Assembly (NCBI GenBank): GCA_019449415.1
Contig: JAGRPP010000017.1
Span: 1 to 64,000, forward strand
DNA: 64,000 bases
Reading direction: 5' to 3'
Source: Geothrix sp.
GTDB lineage: Bacteria; Acidobacteriota; Holophagae; Holophagales; Holophagaceae
The position numbers and the translations under genes were made by a program. Positions 18,661 through 28,610 of the stretch are shown piece by piece. Under the pieces are notes generated by a model, which was not told the origin of the DNA, made no database searches, and was given only the letters and a program-made list of their open reading frames with translations. How positions within the stretch are numbered: position 1 is the stretch's first letter; each line of letters opens with the position of its first letter.

Positions 18661-19059
18661 ATGGTAAGTAAACCGTGTTCACTCGCTCCCAATGTCCTCA
18701 GCGCCCAGTGCCCGACCCGGCAGGCGCTGGATCTCATCGCCGACAAGTGGACGACCCTGCTCATCTACCTCCTGTCGAAGGGGAAGCAGCGCTACGGCGA
18801 TCTCCACCGCCAGGTGGGTGGCATCAGCCAGAAGATGCTCACCCAGACGCTGCGCAAGCTGGAGCGCGACGGCCTTGTCACGCGCCATGTCTACCCCGAG
18901 GTGCCGCCCCGCACGGAATACGAGCTGACGAAGCTGGGCCACACGCTCATCGGGCCCCTGGGCGCCCTCTGCGAGTGGGCGGGCACGCACCTGTCGGAGC
19001 TGGAGCAGGCGCGCAAGCGCTACGACCACCTCCAGAAGAAGGCAGCGCTCAGCGCCTGA
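18661..19059 (+). CDS. HxlR-family winged-helix transcriptional regulator
   Basis: This 132-residue DNA-binding protein shows the family pattern CPTRQALDLIADKWTTLLIY, then RYGDLHRQVGGISQKMLTQTLRKLERDGLV (recognition helix) and the wing YPEVPPRTEYELT. Cysteines lie at positions 6 and 17. C17, just before the first helix, aligns with the redox-sensing Cys6 of Bacillus YodB. It is divergent from a quinone-reductase-like gene followed by thioredoxin, nitroreductase and aldo/keto reductase genes. I therefore infer a thiol- or quinone-responsive repressor of that set. I chose ATG 18661; the longer frame would overlap the operator boxes. Confidence 0.88.
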   Translation: MVSKPCSLAPNVLSAQCPTRQALDLIADKWTTLLIYLLSKGKQRYGDLHRQVGGISQKMLTQTLRKLERDGLVTRHVYPEVPPRTEYELTKLGHTLIGPLGALCEWAGTHLSELEQARKRYDHLQKKAALSA

Positions 19060-19195
19060 TGCTGTCCGGTGGTTCCGCGCTTTGCGCACACCCCCGGGCC
19101 CCCGCGCTTCGGCCGGGCACAGCCCGTCCTCAGCGCCTGATGCTGCCCCGGGGTTTCCGCGCTTAGGCCGGACACAGCCCGTCCTCAGCGCCTGA
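19048..19195. repeat. direct repeats spanning two convergent gene ends
   Basis: A 38-base segment at 19103-19140 recurs at 19158-19195 with two mismatches. Its last 12 bases, CTCAGCGCCTGA, also occur at 19048-19059. The first occurrence supplies the stop codon of the HxlR gene. The last supplies the stop region of the cytidylyltransferase gene on the other strand. The arrangement suggests local tandem duplication at a convergent gene boundary. Confidence 0.8.
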
Positions 19196-19739
19196 GCCGC
19201 TCCAGGTCCGCCGGGGTATCTAGGTCGGCCGCTCCGCCCGGGAAGGGAAGGGCGGCCGCCTGCTCGCGCAGGAGGATGGCCTTGGCGCCCCGATCGCCCC
19301 GCAGGGCCAGCAGATCGGGGAAGAGGCGCCGGGGCAGCACCGCAGGGACCCCGAGAGTGCCTTCGTAGGCGCAGGCGGCGGGCCGGGCGGGATCGGCGGC
19401 GGCCAGGGCCTGGAGGTGCCTGAGCAGGGTCGCGTCCACCTCGACCTGATCCACCGCCAGGATCAGCACGGCTTCCGCCTCCAGGGGCAGGGACGCGATG
19501 CCCGCGCGGAGGGAACTGGCCATGCCCTCGGCCGCCTGGGGGTTGGGGAGGACCTGCACCCCCTCGATGCCAGGGCCCGGGTCGCCTTCCCCGACGATGG
19601 CCACCACGGGTGCACAGCCGGCCTCCAGGGCCACCCGCGCGGTCCGGCGCAGCAAGGTGTCTCCGTCGATGCGCAGCTGGGCCTTCGGTCCACCCATGCG
19701 GCGGCCCGCTCCGGCCGCCAGGATCACGGCGGCGATCAT
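19185..19739 (-). CDS. MocA/MobA-like molybdenum cofactor nucleotidyltransferase
   Basis: This 184-residue protein has a GT-A-like nucleotidyltransferase fold. It starts with ILAAGAGRRMGGPKAQLRIDG (CTP/GTP-binding loop) and has VLPNPQAAEGMASSLRAG and LILAVDQVEV (metal-binding Asp). Sequence style is MocA, the enzyme that makes the cytosine dinucleotide form of molybdopterin used by xanthine-oxidase-family enzymes. This fits its place directly after the XdhC gene, which it overlaps by four bases, and downstream of the molybdenum hydroxylase genes. GTP-using MobA is the alternative. Confidence 0.85.
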   Translation of the reverse strand: MIAAVILAAGAGRRMGGPKAQLRIDGDTLLRRTARVALEAGCAPVVAIVGEGDPGPGIEGVQVLPNPQAAEGMASSLRAGIASLPLEAEAVLILAVDQVEVDATLLRHLQALAAADPARPAACAYEGTLGVPAVLPRRLFPDLLALRGDRGAKAILLREQAAALPFPGGAADLDTPADLERLRR

Positions 19740-20713
19740 GGGGCCGACACGGCCGTCCGGGTCACCCGGAGGGAGCCACCCGTGCGGCCCTGGAAACAGG
19801 CCTGGATCTCCGCCAGCACGGCGAGGGCGATGGTGCCGGGATCCTCGGCTCCGAGGTCCAGGCCCACGGGGCTGTGAAGGCGATCGCCGCAGTGGAGGCC
19901 TTCCGAGGCCAGCTCGGCCACCATCTTGGCGCTGCGGGCCCGGCTGCCCATGAGGCCGAGATAGGGGGCGCTGGAATTCGCCAGCAGGCGCAGGGCCTCC
20001 AGGTCCTTCAGGTAGTTATGGGTCATCAGCACCACGGCGGTGTGCGCGTCCAATCCGAGATCCGGGATCCGCTGCGCGGGGTGGCCCGCGAGAACCCGGT
20101 TGGCCTCGGGGAAACGCTCCGGCCGCGCGAAGGCCGGGCGATGATCCAGCAGGCCCACCCGCCAGCCGAGCTCCTTCGCCAGGCGCACCAGGGGGCGGCT
20201 GTCATCGCTGGCCCCCAGGATCCAGAGGGCGATGGGAGGGGGGATGGTCTCCAGGACTTCCTCCGCGCCGGAGATATCCCCATCGTCCAGGCGGCGGCGC
20301 GGGAAGCCCTCGCCGGTGGCGGTGGCCATGCGGAGGGTGCGCCGGTGGCGGAGCACCGCTTCGGCCCAGCCCACCCAGGCCGGTGGCGAGGCGGGGTCGA
20401 GTCGTTCCACCAGGATGTCCAGGACCCCTTCGCAGCCGCTGCCGCTGCCCCAGATGAGGTCCGCCTCGCCCCGGAGATCGTAGCGGAGCAGGCGCGGGAG
20501 TCCGTCGGCCAGCACTTCCCGGGCCCGGGCCAGGATCTCGCCCTCCAGGCAGCCTCCGCTGAGGGAGCCCCGCAGCACCTGCTCCCCATCGGTGAGCAGC
20601 CGTGAGCCGGGCCGCCGGTAGCTGGAGCCTTCGACGCGAAGCAGGGTGGCCAGAGCCAGTGGCGTCGCCTGCTCCCGGATGAGGGCCAGGATGTCCTGCA
20701 ATTCTTTGTGCAT
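19736..20713 (-). CDS. xdhC: XdhC/CoxI-family molybdenum cofactor maturation protein
   Basis: This 325-residue protein binds molybdenum cofactor, promotes its sulfuration and hands it to xanthine-dehydrogenase-like enzymes. The N-terminal XdhC domain (TLLRVEGSSYRRPGSRLL, SLSGGCLEGEILARA, GSGSGCEGVLDILVE) is followed by a Rossmann-like C-terminal domain with LWILGASDDSRPLVRLAKELGW and APYLGLMGSRAR. It lies 27 bases downstream of the first large-subunit gene and is translationally linked to the cytidylyltransferase. Its presence strongly implies that the adjacent hydrolases-like large subunits are true sulfurated molybdenum hydroxylases. Confidence 0.9.
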   Translation of the reverse strand: MHKELQDILALIREQATPLALATLLRVEGSSYRRPGSRLLTDGEQVLRGSLSGGCLEGEILARAREVLADGLPRLLRYDLRGEADLIWGSGSGCEGVLDILVERLDPASPPAWVGWAEAVLRHRRTLRMATATGEGFPRRRLDDGDISGAEEVLETIPPPIALWILGASDDSRPLVRLAKELGWRVGLLDHRPAFARPERFPEANRVLAGHPAQRIPDLGLDAHTAVVLMTHNYLKDLEALRLLANSSAPYLGLMGSRARSAKMVAELASEGLHCGDRLHSPVGLDLGAEDPGTIALAVLAEIQACFQGRTGGSLRVTRTAVSAP

Positions 20714-20740
20714 GAGGGCATTATGCCTTGGGGTGGCAGC

Positions 20741-22891
20741 TCAGGCCTTGCGGAGCGCCGGAGGGAGGAGCGGCAGGCTCCGCAGGCGTTTGCCGGTGGC
20801 GGCGAACACGGCATTGGCCACGGCCGGGGCCAGGGGGGGCAGGCCCGGCTCCCCCACGCCACCCGGAGGCAGGTCGCTGGGGACGAGGTGGACCTCCACC
20901 TTGGGCATGGACGGCAGCAGGAGGATGGGGTGTTCCGAGAAGCTGGAGGCGGTCACGCGGCCATCCTTGAGGGTGATTTCGTCGTAGAGGGCGGCGCTCA
21001 GGCCGAAGGCGATGCCGCCTTCCATCTGGCCCTTCACATTCCGCGGGTTCAGCACTTGGCCGCAGTCCACGGCGCAGACCACGCGGTGCACGCGGATGCC
21101 GCCGCCGGCCTTGGCTTCCACCTCGGCCACCTGGGCCACATAGGTGCCGCAGTCGAGGTAGGCATGGGCCGCGATGCCACGGCCCCAGCCCTTGGGCAGC
21201 TTCCGCTTCCGCCACCCGGCCTTGTCCGCCGCCAGCTCCAGCACCGCGCGATAGCGCGCGGGATCGAACTCGTGTTGGCCCAGCTTCAGCGGGGCCTTCG
21301 GAAGGTTCTGGAGGCGGAAGTCCAGGGGATCCTTGCCTGCAGCGTGGGCCAGTTCATCCAGGAAGCACTCGGTGACGAAGGGGTTGAAGCTGGCGGGCAC
21401 GGCGCGCCAGAACCAGACGGGGACGGGCGTGTCGCTCTGACCCCACTCCACATGGAGGTTGGGGATGTCGTAGGGCAGGTCCGCGGCGCCGGCCAATTCC
21501 ACGGCCTCGGGAGGCCAGGGGAAGTGGTTCGAGGCGGCGATGGAAGGCCCGGCGAACCGGTGCATCCAGGCCACGGGCCGGCCCTTGGCGTCCAGGCCCG
21601 CCTCCAGTTCGTGCAGGGTGGCGGGGCGGTAGCCATCGTGCTGGAAGTCGTCGGGGCGTGTCCACTGCACCTTGACGGGGGCGCCCACGACCTTGGAGCA
21701 GGCCACGGCATCGAGGATGAAGTCGGCCATGGCCCGGCGCCCGAAGCCGCCGCCCGCCAGGGTGACCTGGATCTCGATGCGGTCCGCCTTCAGGCCCGTG
21801 AGTTTCTCCACGAGGGGCAGGGTCATGCCCGCGGCCTGGGTGGGGGCCCAGATCATGCATCGGTCCGGCCTCACATCGGCCACGGCCACCATGGGCTCCA
21901 TGGTGGCGTGGGCCAGGAAGGGAGCGTCGTAGGTGGCTTTGATCCGCTTGGCAGTTTTGGACAGGGCCTGGGCGGCGTCGCCCGCCTGGCGCACCACCTT
22001 GCCAGGGGCCTTCAGCCGGGTCTCGAACTGCCGGCGGATGGCGGGGCTGTCGAGCTTCGCGGACGGTCCCTCGTCCCACTGCACCTTCAGCGCCTCGCGA
22101 CCTGCGAAGGCAGCCCAGGTGTCCTCGCCGAAGACCGCCACGCCGCTGGGGACCTCCAGCACCTGCTTCACGCCGGGCACCTTCAAGGCCGCGGAGGCGT
22201 CGAAGGATTTCACCTTGCCGCCGAAGACCGGGCAGCGTTCGATGCTGGCCACCAGCATGCCGGGCAGGTGGAGATCCGTGGCGAACTGGGCCTTCCCGGT
22301 GACGATGTCCGGGCCGTCCACGCGGGCCACATCGCGTCCGAGGATGCGGAAGTCCTTCGCAGCCTTCAGGGGCGGATCCGCGGGTACGGGGAGTTTCGCG
22401 GCGCGGGCCACCAGCTCGCCGTAGTCCAGGCTCCGGGTTGTGGCGGGATGCTGGACGCGGCCTGCACGCGCCTGGCACGCGGCCTTCGGTACGCCCCAGG
22501 TGTCCGCGGCGGCCTGCAGGAGCATCTCCCGGGCCTGGGCGCCCACCTTGCGCAGGGCCTGTGTGGTGCTGCGGGTGGTCTGGCTGCCGCCGGTGATGCC
22601 CAGGTCGCCGAAGCGCGGCGCCGTGGAGGCCTGGAGGACCTTCACGCGGACCCAGTCCGCTTCCAGCTCCTCGGCGATGGCCATGGCCATGCTGGTGCGC
22701 ACGCCCTGGCCGATCTCAGTCCGCGTGGCCCAGATGGTGACGGCGCCGTCGGGATCGATCCGCAGCATGCCGCTGGGTTCGAAAGCTGGAGCTGGCGTCT
22801 GGGTGGCGGCGCTCTTCAGCTTCACCGGCAAGGCGAACGCCAGGGTGAGGGCGCCCGTGGTCTTGAGGAAGTCGCGGCGGGTGGTGCTCAT
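20741..22891 (-). CDS. molybdenum hydroxylase large subunit, Tat-exported (pair 1)
   Basis: This 716-residue protein of the isoquinoline 1-oxidoreductase beta / aldehyde oxidase group binds molybdopterin and hydroxylates a heteroaromatic or aldehyde substrate. The N-terminus [20 protein letters not shown] is a twin-arginine signal, so the complex should reach the periplasm. Typical segments are [32 protein letters not shown] and [20 protein letters not shown]. The C-terminal [10 protein letters not shown] carries the catalytic Glu. It overlaps the [2Fe-2S] subunit gene by four bases. No FAD subunit is present, so electrons probably leave through the Fe-S subunit to a cytochrome or quinone-linked carrier. 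The substrate is unknown. Confidence 0.9.
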   Translation of the reverse strand: MSTTRRDFLKTTGALTLAFALPVKLKSAATQTPAPAFEPSGMLRIDPDGAVTIWATRTEIGQGVRTSMAMAIAEELEADWVRVKVLQASTAPRFGDLGITGGSQTTRSTTQALRKVGAQAREMLLQAAADTWGVPKAACQARAGRVQHPATTRSLDYGELVARAAKLPVPADPPLKAAKDFRILGRDVARVDGPDIVTGKAQFATDLHLPGMLVASIERCPVFGGKVKSFDASAALKVPGVKQVLEVPSGVAVFGEDTWAAFAGREALKVQWDEGPSAKLDSPAIRRQFETRLKAPGKVVRQAGDAAQALSKTAKRIKATYDAPFLAHATMEPMVAVADVRPDRCMIWAPTQAAGMTLPLVEKLTGLKADRIEIQVTLAGGGFGRRAMADFILDAVACSKVVGAPVKVQWTRPDDFQHDGYRPATLHELEAGLDAKGRPVAWMHRFAGPSIAASNHFPWPPEAVELAGAADLPYDIPNLHVEWGQSDTPVPVWFWRAVPASFNPFVTECFLDELAHAAGKDPLDFRLQNLPKAPLKLGQHEFDPARYRAVLELAADKAGWRKRKLPKGWGRGIAAHAYLDCGTYVAQVAEVEAKAGGGIRVHRVVCAVDCGQVLNPRNVKGQMEGGIAFGLSAALYDEITLKDGRVTASSFSEHPILLLPSMPKVEVHLVPSDLPPGGVGEPGLPPLAPAVANAVFAATGKRLRSLPLLPPALRKA

Positions 22892-23361
22892 GGCGCCACC
22901 TCCTTCCGCTGGCCCGCGGCAAGGTGGATGGCCTCGCGGATCCGCAGGTAGGTGCCGCAGCGGCACACATTCTCGCCCATGGCCTGGTCGATGTCCCGGT
23001 CCGTGGGCTTCGGATGCTTGGCCAGCAGGGCCGCGGCGGTCATGATCTGGCCGGTCTGGCAGTAGCCGCACTGGGACACATCCGCCTCGATCCAGGCCTT
23101 CTGCAGGGGATGGGCCCCATGGGGATCCAGACCCTCGATGGTGGTGATGCGCTTCGTGCCAACATCGCCCACGGGGGTGATGCAGGACCGGGTCGGCTCC
23201 CCGCCCAGGTGCACGGTGCAGGCGCCGCAGAGGCCCTGACCGCACCCGAACTTGGTGCCGGTGAGCTTGATGCGGTCGCGAAGCACCCATAGCAGGGGCA
23301 TGTCGGGGGATGCCTCCACCGCGTGCGAGCGGCCATTGACCGACAGGGTGAACACCGCCAT
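22888..23361 (-). CDS. [2Fe-2S] small subunit of molybdenum hydroxylase (pair 1)
   Basis: This 157-residue electron-transfer subunit has two clusters. The N-terminal plant-type ferredoxin domain has [13 protein letters not shown] followed by C in TRSC. The C-terminal helical domain has [12 protein letters not shown] and [10 protein letters not shown]. It is the alpha-subunit type of isoquinoline oxidoreductases. It has no signal peptide and is presumably exported as a passenger of the Tat-signal large subunit. It is first in its pair and overlaps the large-subunit gene by four bases (ATGA). Confidence 0.92.
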   Translation of the reverse strand: MAVFTLSVNGRSHAVEASPDMPLLWVLRDRIKLTGTKFGCGQGLCGACTVHLGGEPTRSCITPVGDVGTKRITTIEGLDPHGAHPLQKAWIEADVSQCGYCQTGQIMTAAALLAKHPKPTDRDIDQAMGENVCRCGTYLRIREAIHLAAGQRKEVAP

Positions 23362-23434
23362 GGGGCACCTCCGGATGCAGGATGGTCGCCAACATCCTAC
23401 ATCCGGTGTGAAGACAGGTGTCGAATCGGAAAAA

Positions 23435-25582
23435 CTAGATCCGGCCGCCCTCCAAAGGCACCTTCCGGATCCGCTTTCCCGTGGCCGCGAAGACCGCGTT
23501 CAGCACCGCGGGAATGGCGATGGGTACCGGCGGTTCGCCCATGCCGGAGGGAGCCTCCGCGCTGGGCACCACATGGATCTCCACGGCGGGCATGTCCTCG
23601 AGCCGAAGCAAGGGGAAGTCCTGGAAGGCCGTCTGCTGGGCCTGGCCCTTGTCGAAGGTGATGGCCGTGAACAGGGCCGATAGGCCGAAGGCGATGCCAC
23701 CTTCAATCTGGGCCTCGAGGCCCGCGGGATTCACCACGAGGCCGCAGTCCACGGCGCAGGTGACCTTGTGGATGCGGAGCTGTCCCTTCGCCACCGACAC
23801 CTCGGCCACCTGGGCGGCGTAGGTGCGGCCGTCATAGGCGTGGCAGGCGAGACCGAGGCCATGGCCGGTCGGCAGTTTCTGGCCCCAGCCCGCCTGGGCG
23901 GCGGCCACTTCCAGCACCTTCCGGAGACGCCGGATGTCGGCCTCCTCACGGCCGAACTTGACCATGCCGCGGTCACCGAGCAGGTCGAGGCGCAGCTTGA
24001 GGGGATCCCGGCCGAGGGCATGGGCCACTTCGTCGAGGAAACACTCCCGGGCGAAGACATTGGGCACGATCTGGATGCCACGCCACCAGCCCAGGGGCGT
24101 GGGGGCTTCCACCTCGGCGAAACCCACCGCGATGGCGGGAATGTCATAGGGCGTGTCCAAAGCGCCGTTGGCCTCCACGGCGGCCTGGGCGGAGACTTTC
24201 TGCCCTCCGGTCCAGGACCTCATGACGGCCGGCCCGGCGATGCGGTGGGCCCAGGCGGTGAGGGCACCGGAGGCGTCGAGGCCCGCCCGCATACGGTGAA
24301 GCGTGGCGGGGTGGAAGAGGTCGTGGCGGAAGTCGTCCTCCCGGTCCCACACCACCTGCACGGGGCCGCCGCCCACGGCCTTGGCCACCTGGGCGGCCTC
24401 GGTGCTGAAGTCTGTGCCGAGGCGGCGGCCGAAGCCCCCGCCAATGAGGGGCACGGTCACCTTCATCTGCTCGGCCTTGAGACCGACGGCGGCCGCGGCC
24501 CGTTCCTGGGCGCGGTTCGCGGACTGGCTCCCCACCCACATCTCGGCGCCGTCCGCATGTATGACTGCGGTGGCGTTCATCGGTTCGACCGTGGCATGGG
24601 CCTGATACGGGAAGCTGTACTCCGCTTCCAGCACCCGGGCCGAGGCCGCCAGGGCCTTCTCCACATCCCCCTCGCGCCGGACCTCGTCGGCGGGACCCGT
24701 GAGCGCCGCCCGGGAGCGCCGCTCCAGGTCGGCGGAGCTGAAGGCATGGGCCGGGCCCTCGTCCCAGGTGGTGGTGGCGGCCAGGGCCTCGCGGCCCTTG
24801 AAGGCGGCCCAGGTGCTTTCGGCCACGACCGCAAGGCCCGTGGGGACTTCGACCACGGCCTTCACGCCGCGCACGGCCTTGGCCTTGGCCGCATCCCAGG
24901 TCTTGGGCTTCCCACCGAATACGGGGCAACGAAGGACGGCGGCAAAGCGCTGGCCGGGCCGTCGCACATCGAGCCCGAAGATGGCCTTGCCGGTGACGAT
25001 GACGGGTCCGTCGAAGCGGGGGGTCCGTTGGCCCACCAGCCGGTAGTCCGAGGGCTTCTTGAGCGGGGCGTCCTTGGGGACGGGCAGCTTCGCTGCGGCC
25101 GCCACGAGGGCGCCGTAGCCCAGCTTCTTTCCGCCGGGTCCCAGCACGAAGCCCTTCTCGGTTCGGCACTGGCCCACACCCACATTCCACTGGGCGGCGG
25201 CGGCGGTCTTCAGCATCTCCCGGGCCACGGCCCCGACCTTGCGGAGGCTGTCCCAGGTGGTGCTCACGCTGGTGCTGCCGCCGGTCTGCATGCCCTTGAA
25301 ATCGGGGCCCGGCTGGCCGTTCACCACCTCGATCTTCGACCAGTCGAGGTCGAGTTCCTCGGCCAGGGCCAAGGGCAGGGCCGTGCGCACGCCCTGACCC
25401 ATCTCCACCTTGGGCACCGTGATCTGCGCGGTGCCATCGGGCCTGATGGCGAGGAAGGCATTGGGGTGGAAGGCGGCCTTGGCGGGTTCACCGGGGCGGG
25501 GCTTGGCTTCCAGGTGCAGGCCCAGCACCAGGCCTGCGCCTGTGGCGCCAGTCACCTTCAGGAAGTCGCGGCGGCTGGTCAT
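23435..25582 (-). CDS. molybdenum hydroxylase large subunit, Tat-exported (pair 2)
   Basis: This 715-residue paralogue of the protein at 20741-22891 has the same plan: twin-arginine start [70 protein letters not shown] and the catalytic-Glu segment [11 protein letters not shown]. Sequences differ throughout, so the duplication is old and the substrate may differ. It overlaps its own [2Fe-2S] gene by four bases and lies 73 bases upstream of pair 1. All appear to be one transcription unit running toward xdhC and the cytidylyltransferase. Confidence 0.9.
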   Translation of the reverse strand: MTSRRDFLKVTGATGAGLVLGLHLEAKPRPGEPAKAAFHPNAFLAIRPDGTAQITVPKVEMGQGVRTALPLALAEELDLDWSKIEVVNGQPGPDFKGMQTGGSTSVSTTWDSLRKVGAVAREMLKTAAAAQWNVGVGQCRTEKGFVLGPGGKKLGYGALVAAAAKLPVPKDAPLKKPSDYRLVGQRTPRFDGPVIVTGKAIFGLDVRRPGQRFAAVLRCPVFGGKPKTWDAAKAKAVRGVKAVVEVPTGLAVVAESTWAAFKGREALAATTTWDEGPAHAFSSADLERRSRAALTGPADEVRREGDVEKALAASARVLEAEYSFPYQAHATVEPMNATAVIHADGAEMWVGSQSANRAQERAAAAVGLKAEQMKVTVPLIGGGFGRRLGTDFSTEAAQVAKAVGGGPVQVVWDREDDFRHDLFHPATLHRMRAGLDASGALTAWAHRIAGPAVMRSWTGGQKVSAQAAVEANGALDTPYDIPAIAVGFAEVEAPTPLGWWRGIQIVPNVFARECFLDEVAHALGRDPLKLRLDLLGDRGMVKFGREEADIRRLRKVLEVAAAQAGWGQKLPTGHGLGLACHAYDGRTYAAQVAEVSVAKGQLRIHKVTCAVDCGLVVNPAGLEAQIEGGIAFGLSALFTAITFDKGQAQQTAFQDFPLLRLEDMPAVEIHVVPSAEAPSGMGEPPVPIAIPAVLNAVFAATGKRIRKVPLEGGRI

Positions 25583-26040
25583 TTCACACCTCCGGCGGCG
25601 CGCTTCACGGCTTTCCGGATGCGCGGATAGGTGCCGCAGCGGCAGACATGGTCGGCGAAGGCCTCGTCGATGTCGCCGTCCGTGGGGTGGGCCTTGCGCT
25701 TGAGCAGCGCCGCGGCGGTCATGATCATGCCGGGCTGGCAGTAGCCGCATTGGGCCACATCCTCGGCGATCCAGGCCTGCTGCACCGGATGGGAGCCATC
25801 CTTCGACAGGCCCTCCACGGTGGTGACGGCGTGCCCGGCGGCCTCCTTGAGGCTCGTCTGGCACGACTTCACGGCCTGCCCGTCGAGATGGACGGTGCAG
25901 GATCCACAGACGCCCTGGCCGCACCCGAACTTGGTGCCGGTGAGCCCGAGGGTGTCACGCAGGATCCACAGGAGGGGTGTGTCGGCCTCGGCATCCACGG
26001 TGCGGATGCGGCCGTTCACGGTGAGCTGGTAGGAAGGCAT
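25579..26040 (-). CDS. [2Fe-2S] small subunit of molybdenum hydroxylase (pair 2)
   Basis: This 153-residue protein is a paralogue of the small subunit of pair 1. It has [13 protein letters not shown] plus a later Cys in VKSC for the plant-type cluster, and [12 protein letters not shown] with [10 protein letters not shown] for the second. It is the first gene of the whole molybdenum-enzyme run, with ATG 26040. The 98-base divergent gap to the next gene should contain the promoter. Confidence 0.92.
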   Translation of the reverse strand: MPSYQLTVNGRIRTVDAEADTPLLWILRDTLGLTGTKFGCGQGVCGSCTVHLDGQAVKSCQTSLKEAAGHAVTTVEGLSKDGSHPVQQAWIAEDVAQCGYCQPGMIMTAAALLKRKAHPTDGDIDEAFADHVCRCGTYPRIRKAVKRAAGGVK

Positions 26041-26138
26041 GGCAGCTCCTGGAAATAGCGCGTGACGAGGTTTCCACCCTACGCGGCTGGAGGCTGACCC
26101 GCAACAGTGGTAGGGTTCGGGCACCTTGCGGAGGAGCC

Positions 26139-26996
26139 GTGCCGGGACGCCTGACCTGTCTTCCCTGGGCGCTGGCGGCCGGGGCATCGCTCCTGGCGCA
26201 GGGGCCCACCCTCGAACCGGTCCTTCAAGCGGAGTTGGCCTTCGCCCGTCTGGCTGACGAGCAGGGGATCCGCACGGCGTTCCTGGCCTGCCTGGAGCCG
26301 GACGCCCAGGTCTTCACGCCCCGCATGACTTCCGCCAGGGAGCACTACGGGCCTGGGCCCGGTGACCCGGGCCACCTCGCGTGGTACCCCGAAGCCATGG
26401 GGCTCGCCGCCTCCGGTGACCTGGCCTGGAGCCTGGGGCCCTGGACCTACTCCGCGAAAAAAGGCGAGGCGGCCCTGGTCCATGGCCACTTCCTGTCGCT
26501 CTGGCGGCGGCAACGAGATGGGCGCTGGAAGGTGGAGGCCGACATCGGTGTGCCCCACCCGGCGGCGGCGCAGCCCGCCGCCCTGGTTGCGGTTGGGACT
26601 GTGGCTGGGGAACCTTCGGCGGGTCGAAAGGGGCAGGCCGAGGCTCAGGATCCCAGGCCGGCCCTCCACCGCCTGGAATCAGAGCTGTCCAGGGCCTGGG
26701 CCGTGAAGGGCGGGTCGGCCCTCCTTCCCTGGCTCGCCCGGGACGCCCGGATCCTGCGGCGGGGACACTCTCCCCTCCGGGGGATGGCCGCGATCACTGG
26801 GGCCCTTCAGGCGGATGGGCCCGGAACCCGCTGGGAGCCGGGCCGGATCAAGGCTTCCCGAGCCGGGGATCTGGCCTGGACCTGTGGGGAGACCGTGTCC
26901 GACGATGCCGGCGCTTCCGCCAGCTATCTCCGCATCTGGATCCTGGAATCGGGCACCTGGAGGGTGCTCTTCGATGTGCGGGTCCCCCATCCGTAG
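26139..26996 (+). CDS. secreted protein with two NTF2-like (SnoaL/DUF4440-type) domains
   Basis: This 285-residue protein has an N-terminal hydrophobic signal ([17 protein letters not shown]). Two similar halves follow (about 25-140 and 165-285), each with [13 protein letters not shown] or [14 protein letters not shown] starts, a middle [12 protein letters not shown] / [12 protein letters not shown] strand pair and an end W-R-V-x-x-D-I/V-G/R-V-P-H-P. This matches DUF4440/SnoaL-like folds. Function cannot be read; such domains bind small ligands or act as simple enzymes. The GTG start at 26139 is close to GGAGGAG. It is divergent from the molybdenum operon and lies 48 bases upstream of fliO. 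Confidence 0.68.
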   Translation: MPGRLTCLPWALAAGASLLAQGPTLEPVLQAELAFARLADEQGIRTAFLACLEPDAQVFTPRMTSAREHYGPGPGDPGHLAWYPEAMGLAASGDLAWSLGPWTYSAKKGEAALVHGHFLSLWRRQRDGRWKVEADIGVPHPAAAQPAALVAVGTVAGEPSAGRKGQAEAQDPRPALHRLESELSRAWAVKGGSALLPWLARDARILRRGHSPLRGMAAITGALQADGPGTRWEPGRIKASRAGDLAWTCGETVSDDAGASASYLRIWILESGTWRVLFDVRVPHP

Positions 26997-27044
26997 CCCT
27001 GGCATCCCTCTCGCCCTTCTCCTGCACTGTGTCGGGAGTTTGTC

Positions 27045-27575
27045 GTGCTGCGTCGGATCGTGCTGTCCCTTGGATTGTTGCTGGGCCTGGGTCTCGGGGC
27101 CCAGGGCACGGATCGGCCCGCGCCGCCGCCCACCCCGGCGGAGAAGGAACTGCAGGCTCCCTTGACGCTGGAGGACGGAAAACCGACTCCGGGACAGGCC
27201 CCCGAGAGCGCGCCCTCGGGGCTGAGGGCCTTCGGATCGCTGGTGCTGGTTTTGGGCCTGGCGGGCGGAAGCCTCTGGGCACTGAGGAAATACGGGCGGG
27301 GTCGCCTCCCCGGGGGCGGTGGCGGGAAGTTGCGGGTGGAGGAGACTCTTGCCCTCGGTGATCGCCGCTTCGTGTCCATCCTCGAGGCCGAAGGGGAACG
27401 GTTCCTCATCGGGCTGACGCCCCAGGGCATCAGCCTCATCTCCCGCCTCGATCCCGGCGACCGGGGTGAGCCGGACAGCTTCGACGAGGCCCTGTCGCGC
27501 CAGGTGGATCTGGGCCGCCCGGTCCCCGTGAAGGAGATGGAGGCCCTCCTCAAACAGGGCGGAGGTGGCCAGTGA
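27045..27575 (+). CDS. fliO: flagellar biosynthetic protein FliO
   Basis: This 176-residue membrane protein assists FliP ring assembly in the flagellar export gate. A signal-like first helix (LRRIVLSLGLLLGLGLGAQ) is followed by a Pro-rich periplasmic stretch and a transmembrane helix at about 63-82. The cytoplasmic FliO domain then has LRVEETLALGDRRFVSILEAE and FLIGLTPQGISLIS. The GTG start at 27045 has GGGAG seven bases upstream. The next gene, fliP, overlaps by four bases, which confirms the assignment. Confidence 0.85.
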   Translation: MLRRIVLSLGLLLGLGLGAQGTDRPAPPPTPAEKELQAPLTLEDGKPTPGQAPESAPSGLRAFGSLVLVLGLAGGSLWALRKYGRGRLPGGGGGKLRVEETLALGDRRFVSILEAEGERFLIGLTPQGISLISRLDPGDRGEPDSFDEALSRQVDLGRPVPVKEMEALLKQGGGGQ

Positions 27576-28327
27576 AGCGCCTCTTCCACTGGCTTCCCGT
27601 TGCCTTCCTGCTGCTGGCTGGGCTGAGTCTCTGCGCACAGCAGCCGGCCCCCTTGCCCTCCCTGACGGTGGATTTCGGCAAGACGCCCTCGGGCCCGGCC
27701 CTCAGTTCCAGTCTGCAGGCGGTGCTGCTGCTGACCATCCTCACCATGGCGCCGACCATCCTCATGACCGCCACCAGCTTCACCCGCATCGTGGTGGTCA
27801 TGCATTTCCTCCGCCAGGGCCTCGGCACCCAGCAGACGCCGTCGAACCAGGTGCTCATCAGCCTTTCGCTGGTGCTCACCTTCTTCATCATGGCGCCCAC
27901 GGCACGGGAGATTAACGCCACGGTGCTGCAGCCCCTGCAGCGCAACGAGCTGACGACGGATCAGGCCCTGGATCGCACCGCGGCGCCCATGAAGGTGTTC
28001 ATGCTGCGCCACACCCGCAAGAAGGATCTGGCGCTGTTCCTCCGCATCGCCAAGGCCCAGGCGCCCAAGACCAAGGCCGATGTGCCCATGGAATGCCTGC
28101 TGCCGGCCTTCCTCATCAGCGAGCTGAAGACGGCCTTCGAGATCGGCTTCATGATCTTCCTGCCCTTCCTGGTGGTGGACATGGTGGTGGCGAGCATCCT
28201 GCTGAGCATGGGCATGATGATGCTGCCACCCGTGGTGATCTCGCTGCCCTTCAAGGTGCTCCTGTTCGTGCTCGTGGACGGTTGGTACCTCATCGTCGGG
28301 TCGCTCGTGAGGGGGTACACCGGATGA
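27572..28327 (+). CDS. fliP: flagellar export gate protein FliP
   Basis: This 251-residue inner-membrane component of the type III flagellar export gate is nearly full family length. It has a cleavable signal (LFHWLPVAFLLLAGLSLCAQ), ILTMAPTILMTATSFTRIVVV, FLRQGLGTQQTPSNQVLI, and the C-terminal PAFLISELKTAFEIGFMIFLPF signature. The GTG start forms a GTGA overlap with the fliO stop. Confidence 0.95.
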   Translation: MKRLFHWLPVAFLLLAGLSLCAQQPAPLPSLTVDFGKTPSGPALSSSLQAVLLLTILTMAPTILMTATSFTRIVVVMHFLRQGLGTQQTPSNQVLISLSLVLTFFIMAPTAREINATVLQPLQRNELTTDQALDRTAAPMKVFMLRHTRKKDLALFLRIAKAQAPKTKADVPMECLLPAFLISELKTAFEIGFMIFLPFLVVDMVVASILLSMGMMMLPPVVISLPFKVLLFVLVDGWYLIVGSLVRGYTG

Positions 28328-28602
28328 ACGAGCTTCTGATCGCCCAGATCGGGAAGGATGCCCTCCGCACGGCGCTGCTGGTGGCGGGGCCCGCCCTGGT
28401 GGTGTCGCTGGTGGTCGGCCTGCTGATCTCGGTGTTCCAGGTGGTGACGAGCCTCCAGGACCAGACCATCGCCTTCGTACCCAAGGTCGTGGCCGTGATG
28501 GTGGTGGTGGCCATCAGCTTCCCCTGGATGCTTCAGGTCATGCTGCAGTTCACCACCCGCATGTTCACGGAGTTCAACGGCGTCGTACGGCAGTTGAACT
28601 GA
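28324..28602 (+). CDS. fliQ: flagellar export gate protein FliQ
   Basis: This 92-residue two-helix membrane protein of the export gate has the family pattern ALLVAGPALVVSLVVGLLIS, FQVVTSLQDQTIAFVPK and a second hydrophobic helix VVAVMVVVAISFPWMLQVML. The ATG overlaps the fliP stop by four bases (ATGA). Confidence 0.95.
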   Translation: MNELLIAQIGKDALRTALLVAGPALVVSLVVGLLISVFQVVTSLQDQTIAFVPKVVAVMVVVAISFPWMLQVMLQFTTRMFTEFNGVVRQLN

Positions 28603-28610
28603 GGCGGGCC

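Noticed and set aside
20708..22951. Long plus-strand open frame opposite the molybdenum hydroxylase gene
   Set aside because: Antisense shadow of a gene with clear catalytic motifs; the product is Gly/His/Ala-rich without any domain.
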